Shown here: positions 51,374 through 60,403 of the stretch, in pieces
Numbering within the stretch: position 1 is the stretch's first letter
How the letters are laid out: every line of letters starts with the position of its first letter
DNA from: an uncultured Roseobacter sp.
GTDB lineage: Bacteria > Pseudomonadota > Alphaproteobacteria > Rhodobacterales > Rhodobacteraceae
DNA: 64,000 nt
NCBI RefSeq assembly: GCF_947495275.1
Contig: NZ_CANLYL010000007.1
Coordinates: forward strand, 62,001-126,000
Reading direction: 5' to 3'
Position numbers and translations under genes: made by a program
Notes under the pieces: model-generated
Seen by the model: only the letters and a program-made list of their open reading frames with translations
What the model was told of the DNA's origin: nothing
Databases searched by the model: none

Positions 51374-52725
51374 GCGCCCTCTCCTTTCGGGTTTTGGGCA
51401 ATTTCCAGCGTGCCGCCATGGGCGCGGGCCACATCCTGCACAATCGTCAACCCCAGACCGGAGCCCACCACATCCTCCACGTTGGACCCCCGCGAAAAAC
51501 GGTCCGGCAGGCGCGCGATGTCCTGCGCCTCAAAACCGCGGCCCTGATCGCAGAAATGCAACCGGCAGGGCGACCCGGGCGTCAGACGCACGGTGATGTC
51601 CGTATCGGCGGGCGAATATTTGATCGCATTGTCGAGAATATTGCGCACCGCATTCTGCAACAGGATCGGATCGCCCTGCACCCGCAGGGGCGTGTCGGGC
51701 AGATGCAGGTTGATCGCGATGTCCTTCAGTTCCGCGGTGGGCGACAGGCGATGAATGGCATCGCGCAACAGTTCCGCAGGGTCGATCTCTTCGGTTTCCA
51801 ACTGGTCGGAGCGCAGGGTGACCATCGCGTGGTCCAGAAGCTGCCCAGCAGAGCGCGAGCTTTCATCCACCGCCCGGATCATTTGCCGCAGGGCCGCACG
51901 GTTTTCCGGTTTCTCCATTTGCAGATGCACCACTTCGGCCTGGGTGCGTACGGTGGCCAGCGGGGTGCGCACGCGGTGCGCAGCCTCGACAATCAGATCT
52001 TCGGAGCGGGTCAGCGCCGAGCCGAGCCGCGCGATAAAGCCGTTGAGCCCGCCCACAAGGGGCGCAAGTTCAGTGGGGGTTTCGGCCGTGACCGGGCGCA
52101 GATCCTTGGGGCCACGCCGGGCCACGGCTTCGGCCAAACGGTTGAGCGGGGAGAGCGCGTTTTGCGCGGCAAAGGCGCTGAGTGCTGTGGCCACCAGAAA
52201 GAACGCCACGCCGATGGCCGTGGCAATGGTGGTGATACGCGAGGAAATCGCGGCCAGTCCCAGACGGGTCTGGGCGACCACAACCTGCACGCGGCGCGCC
52301 TGATTGGCAGCACTGAGCGCGCGGGTGACCACCACGGCGCGGAACGTATCATCGCGGTAACCATAGGTCGCAAAAGCAGGCCCACGCGCGCGCGCGCGCC
52401 CTTCGGGCACGGGCAGATCATCATAACCTGTGAGCGTGCGCCCATCGACAATCACCCGATAAAATACCCGGTCTTCGGAGACCGTGCCCAGCATCGACAG
52501 CGCCGAATAAGGGATTTCCACACGAATTTCGCCCGCGTCCGAATAGACCGCATCGGCAATAGAGGTGGCGGAGGCAGCCAGAATATTGTCTTGCGTGGCC
52601 TCCGTCGCGCGCTCCGCCACAACCCGGAGCGAAAAGAAAAACGCCACCGACAGGAGGGCTGCGACAAGCGCCAGCTGACCCACCAGCCGCCGCCTGATTG
52701 AGCCCGGAGAGCCCGCAGCGCTCAT
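51343..52725 (-). CDS. Sensor histidine kinase, TctE type
   Basis: This 460-residue kinase has membrane spans at about 13-34 and 164-187, a periplasmic domain between them, a HAMP region, and the phospho-acceptor His250 in VEAAHRVRTPLATVR, the TctE-type form of the H-box. ATP-binding boxes (NILDNAIKYS, GSGLGLTIVQDVARAHGG) follow. It is read after the response regulator with a four-base overlap. The divergent tctCBA operon is the likely target. Confidence 0.93.
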   Translation of the reverse strand: MSAAGSPGSIRRRLVGQLALVAALLSVAFFFSLRVVAERATEATQDNILAASATSIADAVYSDAGEIRVEIPYSALSMLGTVSEDRVFYRVIVDGRTLTGYDDLPVPEGRARARGPAFATYGYRDDTFRAVVVTRALSAANQARRVQVVVAQTRLGLAAISSRITTIATAIGVAFFLVATALSAFAAQNALSPLNRLAEAVARRGPKDLRPVTAETPTELAPLVGGLNGFIARLGSALTRSEDLIVEAAHRVRTPLATVRTQAEVVHLQMEKPENRAALRQMIRAVDESSRSAGQLLDHAMVTLRSDQLETEEIDPAELLRDAIHRLSPTAELKDIAINLHLPDTPLRVQGDPILLQNAVRNILDNAIKYSPADTDITVRLTPGSPCRLHFCDQGRGFEAQDIARLPDRFSRGSNVEDVVGSGLGLTIVQDVARAHGGTLEIAQNPKGEGACVSLVLPSY

Positions 52726-53390
52726 CCGCGTTTCACCATCCGGTAGCCCAGACCCCGCACCGTCTCGATGTGGGCTTCAGACGCGCCCAACTTGCGGCGC
52801 AACCGGCCCACATAAACCTCGATCGCGTTTTCCGAGACGTCCTCGGAAAAGGAAAACAGACGGTCCATGAGGTGAGATTTGGAAAAAATCTGCCCCGGGG
52901 CGGCAAAGAAAACTTCGAGCAGGCGCATTTCGCGATTACGCAACTGCTCGGTCCAGTTGTCTGCCGAAATCGTGCCGGTGGTCGAATCAAATACCAGTCC
53001 CGCGAACTCACGCGTGTTGCCCGCTGCCCCGCCAAGACGGCGCATCACAGCCCGCGTCCGGGCTTCCAGCTCGGCAAAATCGAAGGGTTTGGTGATGTAA
53101 TCATCCGCCCCCAGATCAAGCAGACCAACCCGGTCGGAGACCTCCGAACGCGCTGTCAGAACGATCACGGGCGTTGGATCATCCTGCGCGCGGTGTCGGC
53201 GCAGAAATTCACGCCCGTCCCCGTCGGGCAGCATAATATCGAGCAAAATCAAATCGTAAGACACGGTCTTCATGGAAAGCTCCGCATCCGCCAGACAGGC
53301 GGCGTGATCCACCACATGCCCGTCCAGCGCAAAGCGCCCCGTTAGCGCGCGGGCCAGATCAGCGTTGTCTTCTACCAGCAGAAATCTCAT
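52722..53390 (-). CDS. Response regulator, TctD type (OmpR family)
   Basis: This 222-residue regulator has a receiver domain with Asp51 (LILLDIMLPDGDGREFLRRH) and an OmpR-type winged helix at the C-terminus (LRNREMRLLEVFFAAPGQIF, ENAIEVYVGRLRRKLGASEA). It overlaps the kinase gene by four bases. It diverges from tctC with 104 bases between the two starts, which hold direct repeats suited to OmpR-family binding. Confidence 0.94.
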   Translation of the reverse strand: MRFLLVEDNADLARALTGRFALDGHVVDHAACLADAELSMKTVSYDLILLDIMLPDGDGREFLRRHRAQDDPTPVIVLTARSEVSDRVGLLDLGADDYITKPFDFAELEARTRAVMRRLGGAAGNTREFAGLVFDSTTGTISADNWTEQLRNREMRLLEVFFAAPGQIFSKSHLMDRLFSFSEDVSENAIEVYVGRLRRKLGASEAHIETVRGLGYRMVKRG

Positions 53391-53413
53391 GGGCGGTTTG
53401 GTCTTTGCATGCG

Positions 53414-53456
53414 TGACAGGTTGGTGTCAGGTTCCTAAGGTCATGTCACCACATGA
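53414..53456. promoter_or_regulatory. Candidate TctD operator: 11-bp direct repeat and palindrome
   Basis: TGACAGGTT (53414-53422) and TGTCAGGTT (53425-53433) are spaced by exactly 11 bases, the usual layout for OmpR-family dimers. Directly after, TCATGT and ACATGA (53441-53446 and 53451-53456) form a palindrome with a CACC centre. Both lie in the divergent region between the response regulator and tctC. Confidence 0.6.
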
Positions 53457-53494
53457 AACGGGTGGAGACCCGTCAAGTCAAATGGGAGGAACCA

Positions 53495-54463
53495 ATGACA
53501 AAACGCTTTTTCAAGGCGCTCGCAACGAGTGCCGTGCTCTCTGTGGGTATTGCAGGGGGTGCCACGGCGGCGGAATGCATCGCACCGGCCAACCCCGGCG
53601 GCGGCTGGGATTTCACCTGCCGTCAGATCGGCAAGATCCTTTTCGACATCGGCGCGGTCGATAAGCCGGTTCAGGTCACCAACATGCCGGGCGCGGGTGG
53701 CGGTCTGGCTTACGGCAATGTCGTCAACGAACGCGGCTCTGACGAAGACCTGATCGTGGCGGCCTCTTCCGCCACAACCACCCGTCTGGCGCAAAACGCC
53801 TATGCGGGCATGACAGCGGATCAGGTGCGTTTCGTTGGCGCGATCGGGGCTGATCCGGGCGTGATCGTGGTGGCCGCAGACAGCGACTATCAGACGCTGG
53901 GCGATCTGGTGGAAGCCATCAAGGCAGACCCCGGTTCCGTGGCCTTTGCAGGCGGGTCGGCTGTGGGCGGCTTTGACCACCTCAAACCGCTGATGATCCT
54001 GAAAGAAGGCGGGTTCACCGACATCACGAAAGTCAAATACATCGGTGTTGACGGGGGCGCGGATGCGATCACCCAGACGGTCGGTGGATTCACGCAAGCC
54101 ATGACGGGCGACATGTCCGAAGTTGTGAGCTTCCTGTCCAACGGCGACATCCGCGTCATCGCGGTGCTGACCGACGAACGCGTGCCCGGCTTTGACGACA
54201 TCCCCACGGCCAAGGAGCAGGGATATGACGTGGTCGCGGTGAACTGGCGTGGCCTTTACGTGCCCAAGGACATCTCGGACGCCAAGTTCGACGAATGGGC
54301 CGGCAAGCTGCAACAGGTCGCGGACAGCCCCGAATGGGCGCAGGCCATGAAAGACAACGGTTTGGCCCCCTTCACCAAGGTTGGCGGCGACTTCCAGGCT
54401 TACGTTGACGGGCTTGTCGCAGACATCGCCACCATGTCCAAAGAGCTGGGAGTGACCCAGTAA
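53495..54463 (+). CDS. tctC: Tripartite tricarboxylate transporter substrate-binding protein
   Basis: This 322-residue periplasmic receptor has a signal peptide cut near residue 26 (GGATAA|ECI) and the TctC fold (PANPGGGWDFTCRQIGKILF, NMPGAGGGLAYGNVVN, GDMSEVVSFLSNGDIRVIAV). It binds a carboxylate and delivers it to TctAB. The start at 53495 has GGGAGGAAC upstream. It overlaps tctB by one base. Confidence 0.95.
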   Translation: MTKRFFKALATSAVLSVGIAGGATAAECIAPANPGGGWDFTCRQIGKILFDIGAVDKPVQVTNMPGAGGGLAYGNVVNERGSDEDLIVAASSATTTRLAQNAYAGMTADQVRFVGAIGADPGVIVVAADSDYQTLGDLVEAIKADPGSVAFAGGSAVGGFDHLKPLMILKEGGFTDITKVKYIGVDGGADAITQTVGGFTQAMTGDMSEVVSFLSNGDIRVIAVLTDERVPGFDDIPTAKEQGYDVVAVNWRGLYVPKDISDAKFDEWAGKLQQVADSPEWAQAMKDNGLAPFTKVGGDFQAYVDGLVADIATMSKELGVTQ

Positions 54464-54951
54464 TGCCATCAGACCGCATTTTTGGTCTGATCTGTTTGAT
54501 CACGGCAGTCGCGTATATCGCGGCTGCCACCCAGATTCAGACGAACCTGTTTTCCGGCGAGTTTCTTCCGAAACTCTTCCCGCTGATGATCGGGGGGGTG
54601 GCCGCCATCTGTTCGCTGTCGATCATGTTCAAGCCTGATCCTGATCCCGCCTGGCCTGCGGGCGGCACCTGGGGGGCCATGGCCATCGCGGTCTTTGTGC
54701 TGGCGCTTTATGCGGTCTTTCTGACGCCGCTGGGCTTTTTGCTGCCCACCGCCATCGCCGCCGGTATCCTGAGCTATCAGATTTCGCCCAATCCGCGACC
54801 GGCCATTCTGTCCGGTCTGGGCCTGTCACTGGGTCTGTTCGTGCTGTTCAAATACGCCCTCGGCCTGGGCAATATCGTGGCCTACCGCATTCCAACGGGC
54901 GAAAAGCTCTGGGACGCATTCACCATTCTCATTCCATTTGTGGGGCACTGA
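54463..54951 (+). CDS. tctB: Tripartite tricarboxylate transporter small membrane subunit
   Basis: This 162-residue protein has four membrane spans and matches the TctB/DUF1468 family (DRIFGLICLITAVAYIAAAT, FLPKLFPLMIGGVAAICSLS). It partners with TctA in the inner membrane. It overlaps tctC by one base and ends one base before tctA. Confidence 0.93.
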   Translation: MPSDRIFGLICLITAVAYIAAATQIQTNLFSGEFLPKLFPLMIGGVAAICSLSIMFKPDPDPAWPAGGTWGAMAIAVFVLALYAVFLTPLGFLLPTAIAAGILSYQISPNPRPAILSGLGLSLGLFVLFKYALGLGNIVAYRIPTGEKLWDAFTILIPFVGH

Positions 54952-54952
54952 C

Positions 54953-56458
54953 ATGGACATCCTCGCAAATCTGGCCATCGGCTTTGGCGTCGCCCTGTCG
55001 CCTTACACCCTTTTTCTGGCCATCTGCGGCTGCTTTCTGGGCACCATCATCGGCGCGCTGCCGGGTCTCGGCCCCTCGAACGGCGTGGCGATCCTGATCC
55101 CGATCACATTTACGCTCGGCCTGGATGCCACCTCAGCGCTGGTGCTGATGACCTCTGTCTATTACGGCGCGATGTATGGCGGGCGCATCTCGTCAATCCT
55201 GCTGAATATTCCGGGCGACGAGCCTGCGCTGATGACGACGCTCGATGGTTATCCGATGGCCAAACAGGGCCGCGCGGGAGATGCGCTGGTGCTCTCCGGT
55301 GTGGCGTCTTTCGTGGGCGCGCTGCTGGCCACCATCGGATTGATGCTGCTGGCCCCCACGCTGGCCCGCGTGGCCTTTTATTTCGGTCCGGCGGAGTATT
55401 TCGCGCTTTACCTGCTGGCCTTCTGTACGCTGGGGGGCATGGCCTCGAACAATCAGGCCAAGGCAGCGCTGGCGGCCTGTATCGGCCTTGGCATCGCGAT
55501 GATCGGCGTGGACAGCTCCTCTGGCCTGCCGCGACTGACGGGCGGCAATCTGCACCTTTTCGACGGCATTGATTTCCTTGTTGCCATTGTCGGGCTTTTC
55601 GCCATCGCGGAGGTCTTCTTTTTCATCGAAAGCCACGGCAAAGGCTCCTCCATCGGAGTGAAACTGGAAAAGGTCACGATCCCGTGGAAGGACATCATGG
55701 CCACCAAATGGACCATGCTGCGCGCCTCTGGCGTGGGTTTTATCGCCGGTATTCTGCCCGGTGCGGGTGCTTCACTGGGATCGTTTTTGGCCTATATGAC
55801 CGAAAAATCCGTGGCAGGCCCCAATGGCGGTTTTGGCACCGGCGCACCCAAGGGGATTGCCGCACCCGAGGCTGGCAACAACGCCGCCGCCGGTGGCGCG
55901 CTGGTGCCGATGCTGACGCTGGGCGTTCCGGGCTCGGGCACAACCGCCGTGTTGCTGGCGCTGCTGATGACGCTGAACATCACCCCGGGGCCTACGCTTT
56001 TCACCGAGCGTGCCGATGTGGTCTGGGGTCTCATCGCCTCACTGCTGATCGCCAATGTGGTGCTGCTGCTGATGAACGTACCGATGGTCAAGATTTTCGT
56101 GAAGATCCTGATGGTGCCCGCATGGGTGCTGTTGCCGGGCGTCACGATGATATCTTTCGTGGGCATCTATTCCCTCTCGGGCAGCTATTTCGATCTGCTG
56201 CTGATGATCGGCTTCGGCATTCTGGGCTATTTCCTGCGCAAGCTGGATGTGCCAACCGTGCCTGTCATTCTGGGTATTCTGCTGGGGGGCAACATGGAGG
56301 ACGCGCTGCGCCGTGCCATGACCCTGTCGGACGGCGATCCGATGTATCTTTTCTCTTCACCCATCGCTATTGGTTTCTGGGTCGCGGCCATTGCGGGTTT
56401 TGTCGCCCCGATGTTCCTGCGCGGCATTCTGAAAAAACCGGAGGCGCATGAGGACTGA
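54953..56458 (+). CDS. tctA: Tripartite tricarboxylate transporter large membrane subunit
   Basis: This 501-residue membrane protein is the main transport subunit, with about 11-12 hydrophobic spans. It has the conserved TctA motifs GTIIGALPGLGPSNGVAIL, YYGAMYGGRISSILLNIPGD and GILPGAGASLGSFLAYMTEK, GGALVPMLTLGVPGSGTTAV. The start at 54953 fits the family N-terminus. It overlaps the AtuA-like gene by one base. Confidence 0.97.
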   Translation: MDILANLAIGFGVALSPYTLFLAICGCFLGTIIGALPGLGPSNGVAILIPITFTLGLDATSALVLMTSVYYGAMYGGRISSILLNIPGDEPALMTTLDGYPMAKQGRAGDALVLSGVASFVGALLATIGLMLLAPTLARVAFYFGPAEYFALYLLAFCTLGGMASNNQAKAALAACIGLGIAMIGVDSSSGLPRLTGGNLHLFDGIDFLVAIVGLFAIAEVFFFIESHGKGSSIGVKLEKVTIPWKDIMATKWTMLRASGVGFIAGILPGAGASLGSFLAYMTEKSVAGPNGGFGTGAPKGIAAPEAGNNAAAGGALVPMLTLGVPGSGTTAVLLALLMTLNITPGPTLFTERADVVWGLIASLLIANVVLLLMNVPMVKIFVKILMVPAWVLLPGVTMISFVGIYSLSGSYFDLLLMIGFGILGYFLRKLDVPTVPVILGILLGGNMEDALRRAMTLSDGDPMYLFSSPIAIGFWVAAIAGFVAPMFLRGILKKPEAHED

Positions 56459-57813
56459 TGGTACGGGTACTTGTCCCTTCCGGCGCGCTGGGGCTGAATT
56501 ACGACAAGCAGGCTTTGCAGCGCGGGATCGCGGCGAAGCCTGACATCATCGCCATCGACGGCGGCTCAACCGACAGCGGGCCGTCTTATCTGGGGCGGGG
56601 CGTGTCAAAATACGCGCGCGCCTCAACCAAGCTGGAATGGGCGGGTTTGATGGCAGCGCGGGCAGAGGCCAATGTGCCGCTGGTCATCGGCACCGCTGGC
56701 ACCTGCGGGGCCGACAGCGCAGTCGACTGGATGCTCGACATCACCCGCGAAATTACCGCCGAACAGGCGCGGCCTCTCAAAATTGCCGTGCTGCGCAGTT
56801 CCCAGAACCCGGACGACATTGCGCAGGCGTTCGAGGCAGGCCAGATCATGCCGCTGGCCAATGCACCGGAGGTGACATCAGAAGACATCCGCGCCTGTTC
56901 AAACATCGTGGCGCTGGCAGGGGCCGAGCAGATCGCCGCAGCCCTGGAGACCGGCGCGGACATCATCATAGCAGGCCGCACCACCGACACGGCCATCATC
57001 GCCGCCCTGCCCCTGATGCGGGAGTGCCACGCGGGCGGGGCCTGGCATGGTGCCAAGATTGGCGAATGCGGTGCGCTTTGCGCGACCAACCCGCAATCGG
57101 GCGTGATCATGATCGACTTTGACGCCACCGGCTTTACCGTCACACCGCTGGCGGATGGGGCGCATGCCAGCCCCCACACGGTGTCCGCACATATGCTTTA
57201 TGAGAATTCCGACCCTTTCATCCTCTATGAACCGGGCGGGCATCTGGATGTGACGGCGGCAAAATACAGCGCGGTCGATGGGACGTCGGTGCGCGTTGAA
57301 GGCTCCGAATGGGTGGCTTCGGACCGCTACACGGTCAAGCTGGAAGGCGCGCGCCCCGCCGGGTTCCGAACGGTGGTCATGGCGCTGCTGCGCGATCCGC
57401 ATTACGTGGCCAATGCCGCCCTTTGGGCAAAGGACATCGAAGGCAAATGCCGCGCAAAGGTGATCGAGCGCATGGCGCTTGATGCCGAAGACTTCACGCT
57501 GGAGTTGCGCCTGATCGGGCATTCCGCCAGTTTCGGCGCGCTGGAGACGCAAACGGCCACGCCCTTTGAAATCGGTGTGATCGGGATCATCACCGCACCG
57601 TCGGAGGCGCAGGCCGCTGAGATCGGCAAATTGCTGAACCCCTACCTGCTGCACCACCCGCTGACACAGGAAGAAGAACAGCCCACCTTTGCCTTTCTGT
57701 TCTCTCCGCCCGAAATGCATCAGGGGCAGGTGTACGAATTTGCCCTGAACCACGTGTTGCACCTGAATGATCCCATGGAGGCCTTCGGGCTTGAGGTGAT
57801 TGACATTGACTGA
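56458..57813 (+). CDS. Acyclic terpene utilization AtuA family protein (DUF1446)
   Basis: This 451-residue protein has the AtuA/DUF1446 pattern (IAIDGGSTDSGPSYLGRGVS, IAGRTTDTAIIAALPLMREC, EPGGHLDVTAAKYSAVDGTS). The AtuA name comes from citronellol catabolism in Pseudomonas, but the exact reaction is unknown. The direct overlap with tctA suggests it handles the imported carboxylate or a CoA derivative of it. It overlaps DUF4387 by 14 bases. Confidence 0.9.
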   Translation: MVRVLVPSGALGLNYDKQALQRGIAAKPDIIAIDGGSTDSGPSYLGRGVSKYARASTKLEWAGLMAARAEANVPLVIGTAGTCGADSAVDWMLDITREITAEQARPLKIAVLRSSQNPDDIAQAFEAGQIMPLANAPEVTSEDIRACSNIVALAGAEQIAAALETGADIIIAGRTTDTAIIAALPLMRECHAGGAWHGAKIGECGALCATNPQSGVIMIDFDATGFTVTPLADGAHASPHTVSAHMLYENSDPFILYEPGGHLDVTAAKYSAVDGTSVRVEGSEWVASDRYTVKLEGARPAGFRTVVMALLRDPHYVANAALWAKDIEGKCRAKVIERMALDAEDFTLELRLIGHSASFGALETQTATPFEIGVIGIITAPSEAQAAEIGKLLNPYLLHHPLTQEEEQPTFAFLFSPPEMHQGQVYEFALNHVLHLNDPMEAFGLEVIDID

Positions 57814-58105
57814 CCTGCGCAGCCTTGTGAGCAAAATCCGCAGCAAGAACGCTGGCCCTTTCTGGCTGACCATCGACATTTTCTGCGGCACGGCCGAAGC
57901 TTTTGATCAGGTCTCTGGCGGCCTGAGCACCAGCCGCGTGGCAGCGGTTTTCGGCGCGGAAGAACAGTCCCTCAAACGTTTTGACATCCCCGATTTGAAC
58001 GTCGTCAAATTCTCCCTGCCCCGCCCCACGGTGCAGGGCGCCATCGACGACAGGGATATGCACGGAGCCTCCTGGGCCGCGCTGATTGGCGAGATTGCAT
58101 TGTAG
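57800..58105 (+). CDS. DUF4387 domain-containing protein
   Basis: This 101-residue protein matches by recall the DUF4387 family (LVSKIRSKNAGPFWLTIDIF, SRVAAVFGAEEQSLKRFDIP, LNVVKFSLPRPTVQGAIDDR). It is often found after DUF1446 genes and may be its small partner. It uses a TTG start (57800 or 57806) inside the AtuA-like gene, so the two are translationally coupled. Function unknown. Confidence 0.88.
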   Translation: MTLTDLRSLVSKIRSKNAGPFWLTIDIFCGTAEAFDQVSGGLSTSRVAAVFGAEEQSLKRFDIPDLNVVKFSLPRPTVQGAIDDRDMHGASWAALIGEIAL

Positions 58106-58169
58106 AAATTGCGAGTGGGCCTCGCTTGAACTCAAAACAATCCGGCCGCGAATGGACAGGCGGTCTTGG

Positions 58170-58246
58170 TGGCGGGCCCTGAAGGATTCGAACCCTCGAC
58201 CTGCCGATTAGAAGTCGGCTGCTCTATCCAGCTGAGCTAAGGGCCC
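58170..58246 (-). tRNA. tRNA-Arg (anticodon UCU)
   Basis: The 77 bases include an encoded CCA end. The acceptor stem GGGCCCT pairs with AGGGCCC, the D arm is TAGCTCAGCTGGATAGAGCA, and the anticodon loop CTTCTAA gives UCU, reading AGA. The T arm GGGTTCGAATCCT is normal. The 260 bases upstream up to the GNAT gene contain nothing I can identify, and I see no att-like duplication of the tRNA end. Confidence 0.97.
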
Positions 58247-58506
58247 TCCATTGCGCGACGTCTAAACGATCAACAGCAGGTGGGCAAGACGCAGCAATCA
58301 AGCCGTCTCGATCTCGCGGGTACGCTTGCCCATGGCGAGAGATTAGAACACGCCCAGCGACAAGTTTGATTGGAAAAGACGCAGGAAAGTGGCCAAAGAG
58401 TTTACCGAGGCATTGTGCGCTTAGGGCAACGAAAGCCTGTTTCCAGTGAATACCGTTGGGCCATGGGACGATCGGCGGGGCACCCGCATGCTACCGCGCG
58501 CAAATC

Positions 58507-58965
58507 TCAGATCGTGCGCTGCATGAAAACGCTCAGCGGGTCCTCTGTGTAGTCCCCGAATGGCGGGCATTCGGCAAAACCCGCGCTGAGGTATAGTGCC
58601 CGGGCCGCGGCGTGCTCAGGGCCCGACCCGGTTTCAAGCTTCAGCTGATGCAGGCCCAAGCCCGTTGCTGCGTCGATCAAAGCGGCGAGCATGGTCCGCC
58701 CGGCACCGCGACCGCGCGCCTCTGAGGCGGTATGCATGGACTTCAACTCACCCCAATCTCCCATGGTGCGAATTGCGCCAATGGCAAGTGCCTGGCCGTT
58801 CTCCCGCAGGACAAAAAGGTGGATATCATCTGCCGACAGGGCCTCCGAGGGGAGCACGTGACAGCTCTCGGGAGGCGATTGTGATCGCATCAGCTCGAAA
58901 TGTCGATCCAACAGATGGGCAACATCCGCTTGCGTGGCCAAAGTGGGCCCGACGTCAAAGGCCAT
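58507..58965 (-). CDS. GNAT family N-acetyltransferase
   Basis: This 152-residue protein has the GNAT acetyl-CoA motif (MHTASEARGRGAGRTMLAAL; R-x-x-G-x-G form) and the final-strand segment LETGSGPEHAAARALYLSAG followed by FGDYTEDPLSVFMQR. It resembles small acetyltransferases of the YhbS/YjgM type acting on unknown amines. The start at 58965 overlaps the stop of the NDUFS4-like gene as TGATG; the longer upstream frame has no similarity. Confidence 0.92.
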   Translation of the reverse strand: MAFDVGPTLATQADVAHLLDRHFELMRSQSPPESCHVLPSEALSADDIHLFVLRENGQALAIGAIRTMGDWGELKSMHTASEARGRGAGRTMLAALIDAATGLGLHQLKLETGSGPEHAAARALYLSAGFAECPPFGDYTEDPLSVFMQRTI

Positions 58966-59276
58966 CAGTGCGTCCAGGCACCTCGCCTGCCGGTCGCGAA
59001 GTTTTCGCCATACCCGCCGGGACGGATATTGGGTTTGCGCTTTTTGGGTTCCAGCACGTCGGCGTCGATGCCATTTTCGCTGGCATATTCCAAAGCGGCT
59101 TCTTTCGTGGCGAAGCGCAGTTTGACCTGGGATTGCGTGTCTGTTGATGACGTCCACCCCATCAACGGGTCCACTTCACGCGAAGACGCAGGCGCAAAAT
59201 CCAGGACCCAACTATGGGTCTTTGCAGTCCCAGACTGCATCGCCGTCCTGGCTGGCTGGTAGATGCGTGCGCGCAT
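58965..59276 (-). CDS. ETC complex I subunit, NDUFS4-like
   Basis: This 103-residue protein corresponds to the alphaproteobacterial homologue of the mitochondrial NDUFS4/AQDQ accessory subunit of complex I. The conserved pattern is [55 protein letters not shown] and the C-terminal [16 protein letters not shown]. It would sit on the peripheral arm of NADH:quinone oxidoreductase. It overlaps the GNAT gene by one base; other complex I genes are not in this window. Confidence 0.92.
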   Translation of the reverse strand: MRARIYQPARTAMQSGTAKTHSWVLDFAPASSREVDPLMGWTSSTDTQSQVKLRFATKEAALEYASENGIDADVLEPKKRKPNIRPGGYGENFATGRRGAWTH

Positions 59277-59489
59277 AGCTCTTCTCCCGATGATCCGGCT
59301 TTTAGTATATCCGGGATTTTCACGACTGGAGCAAGATATGAAATCCCGCGTGCTTAATCGTGGGGTCTTTGCAACCGGATGGAGAAATTTTCACACCAAC
59401 CGCAGATAATCGTCATTGTCAGGGTCGTTGTTAAACATTCGCTAACCTAGATTTTCCAACATTCGACTCACTGGCTTCAAACGAGGTTG

Positions 59490-60299
59490 ATGCGTGTGAT
59501 CATGAGAAATGGATTTTCGGAGGCTGCCCTTCGCGGTCTGGAAGAACTGGAACGTCGGATTCCAAGCGGTGTCGTGACCAAACCGCTTGAAGCCGGGGAA
59601 TTTGCAAGTGCCGGCGGCGCTCCGACACCCCATTACATTGGGCACAGGCAACGGCTGCGCACGCGCTTTCTGGCCGGCGGACATGCCCCGATGCCAGAGT
59701 ACGAATTGCTGGAGCTGCTTTTGTTCAATGCCATCGAGCGCATTGACGTCAAACCCCTGGCCAAAAGGCTGCTCTCAACTTTCGGGGATCTGAACGGCGT
59801 GGTCGCCGCGTCAAAGCACCGTTTGTTGCAGGTTCGGGGCACCACCGAGAAAGTCTATCTGCAATTGAAACTGGCGGAATCTTTCGCGCAACGCATGGCA
59901 CAGGCCAAGGTTCTGCAACGCTGCGCCCTGTCCTGCTGGGACGACCTCATTGAATATTGCCGGACGGCAATGGCGCACCGGGATACAGAACAGTTCCGTA
60001 TTCTTTACCTCGACACCAAGAACGTCGTGATAGCGGATGAGGAGCAGGCCCGCGGCACTGTGAATCACGTGCCGGTCTATCCGCGCGAAGTGGTCAAACG
60101 TGCGCTGGAACTCAATGCATCCGCGCTCATCCTGGTGCATAACCACCCGTCCGGCGATCCTTCGCCCAGCCAGGCGGATGTTTCCATGACCGATGCCATC
60201 GTGCGTGCCTGCGAAGCCATTGACGCCCGGGTCCATGATCATGTGATCATCGGGAAAAACAGTGAAAGTTCATTCCGGAGTCTGGGCCTGCTCACCTAG
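59490..60299 (+). CDS. radC: RadC family protein (JAMM/MPN domain)
   Basis: This 269-residue protein has a helix-hairpin-helix region (YELLELLLFNAIERIDVKPL, about residues 75-110) and the JAMM metallo-domain with ALILVHNHPSGDPSPSQADV. RadC was once thought to act in DNA repair, but its real role is unsettled. The ATG at 59490 is used; TTG at 59487 and ATG at 59502 are alternatives. uvrB follows after 104 bases. Confidence 0.93.
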   Translation: MRVIMRNGFSEAALRGLEELERRIPSGVVTKPLEAGEFASAGGAPTPHYIGHRQRLRTRFLAGGHAPMPEYELLELLLFNAIERIDVKPLAKRLLSTFGDLNGVVAASKHRLLQVRGTTEKVYLQLKLAESFAQRMAQAKVLQRCALSCWDDLIEYCRTAMAHRDTEQFRILYLDTKNVVIADEEQARGTVNHVPVYPREVVKRALELNASALILVHNHPSGDPSPSQADVSMTDAIVRACEAIDARVHDHVIIGKNSESSFRSLGLLT

Positions 60300-60403
60300 A
60301 GGCGATCCCGGGCCTTACTGACAGTATTTGTCAGCAGCCGCGAGACTGCCCTTGATCCTGCGTCAAAACATGGCACCTATGGGGGAACCCCCAAGGATTG
60401 CAC

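Noticed and set aside
58247-58506. Possible integration site beside tRNA-Arg.
   Set aside because: No integrase, no duplicated tRNA 3' end and no direct repeat were found on either side; the interval simply shows no gene.
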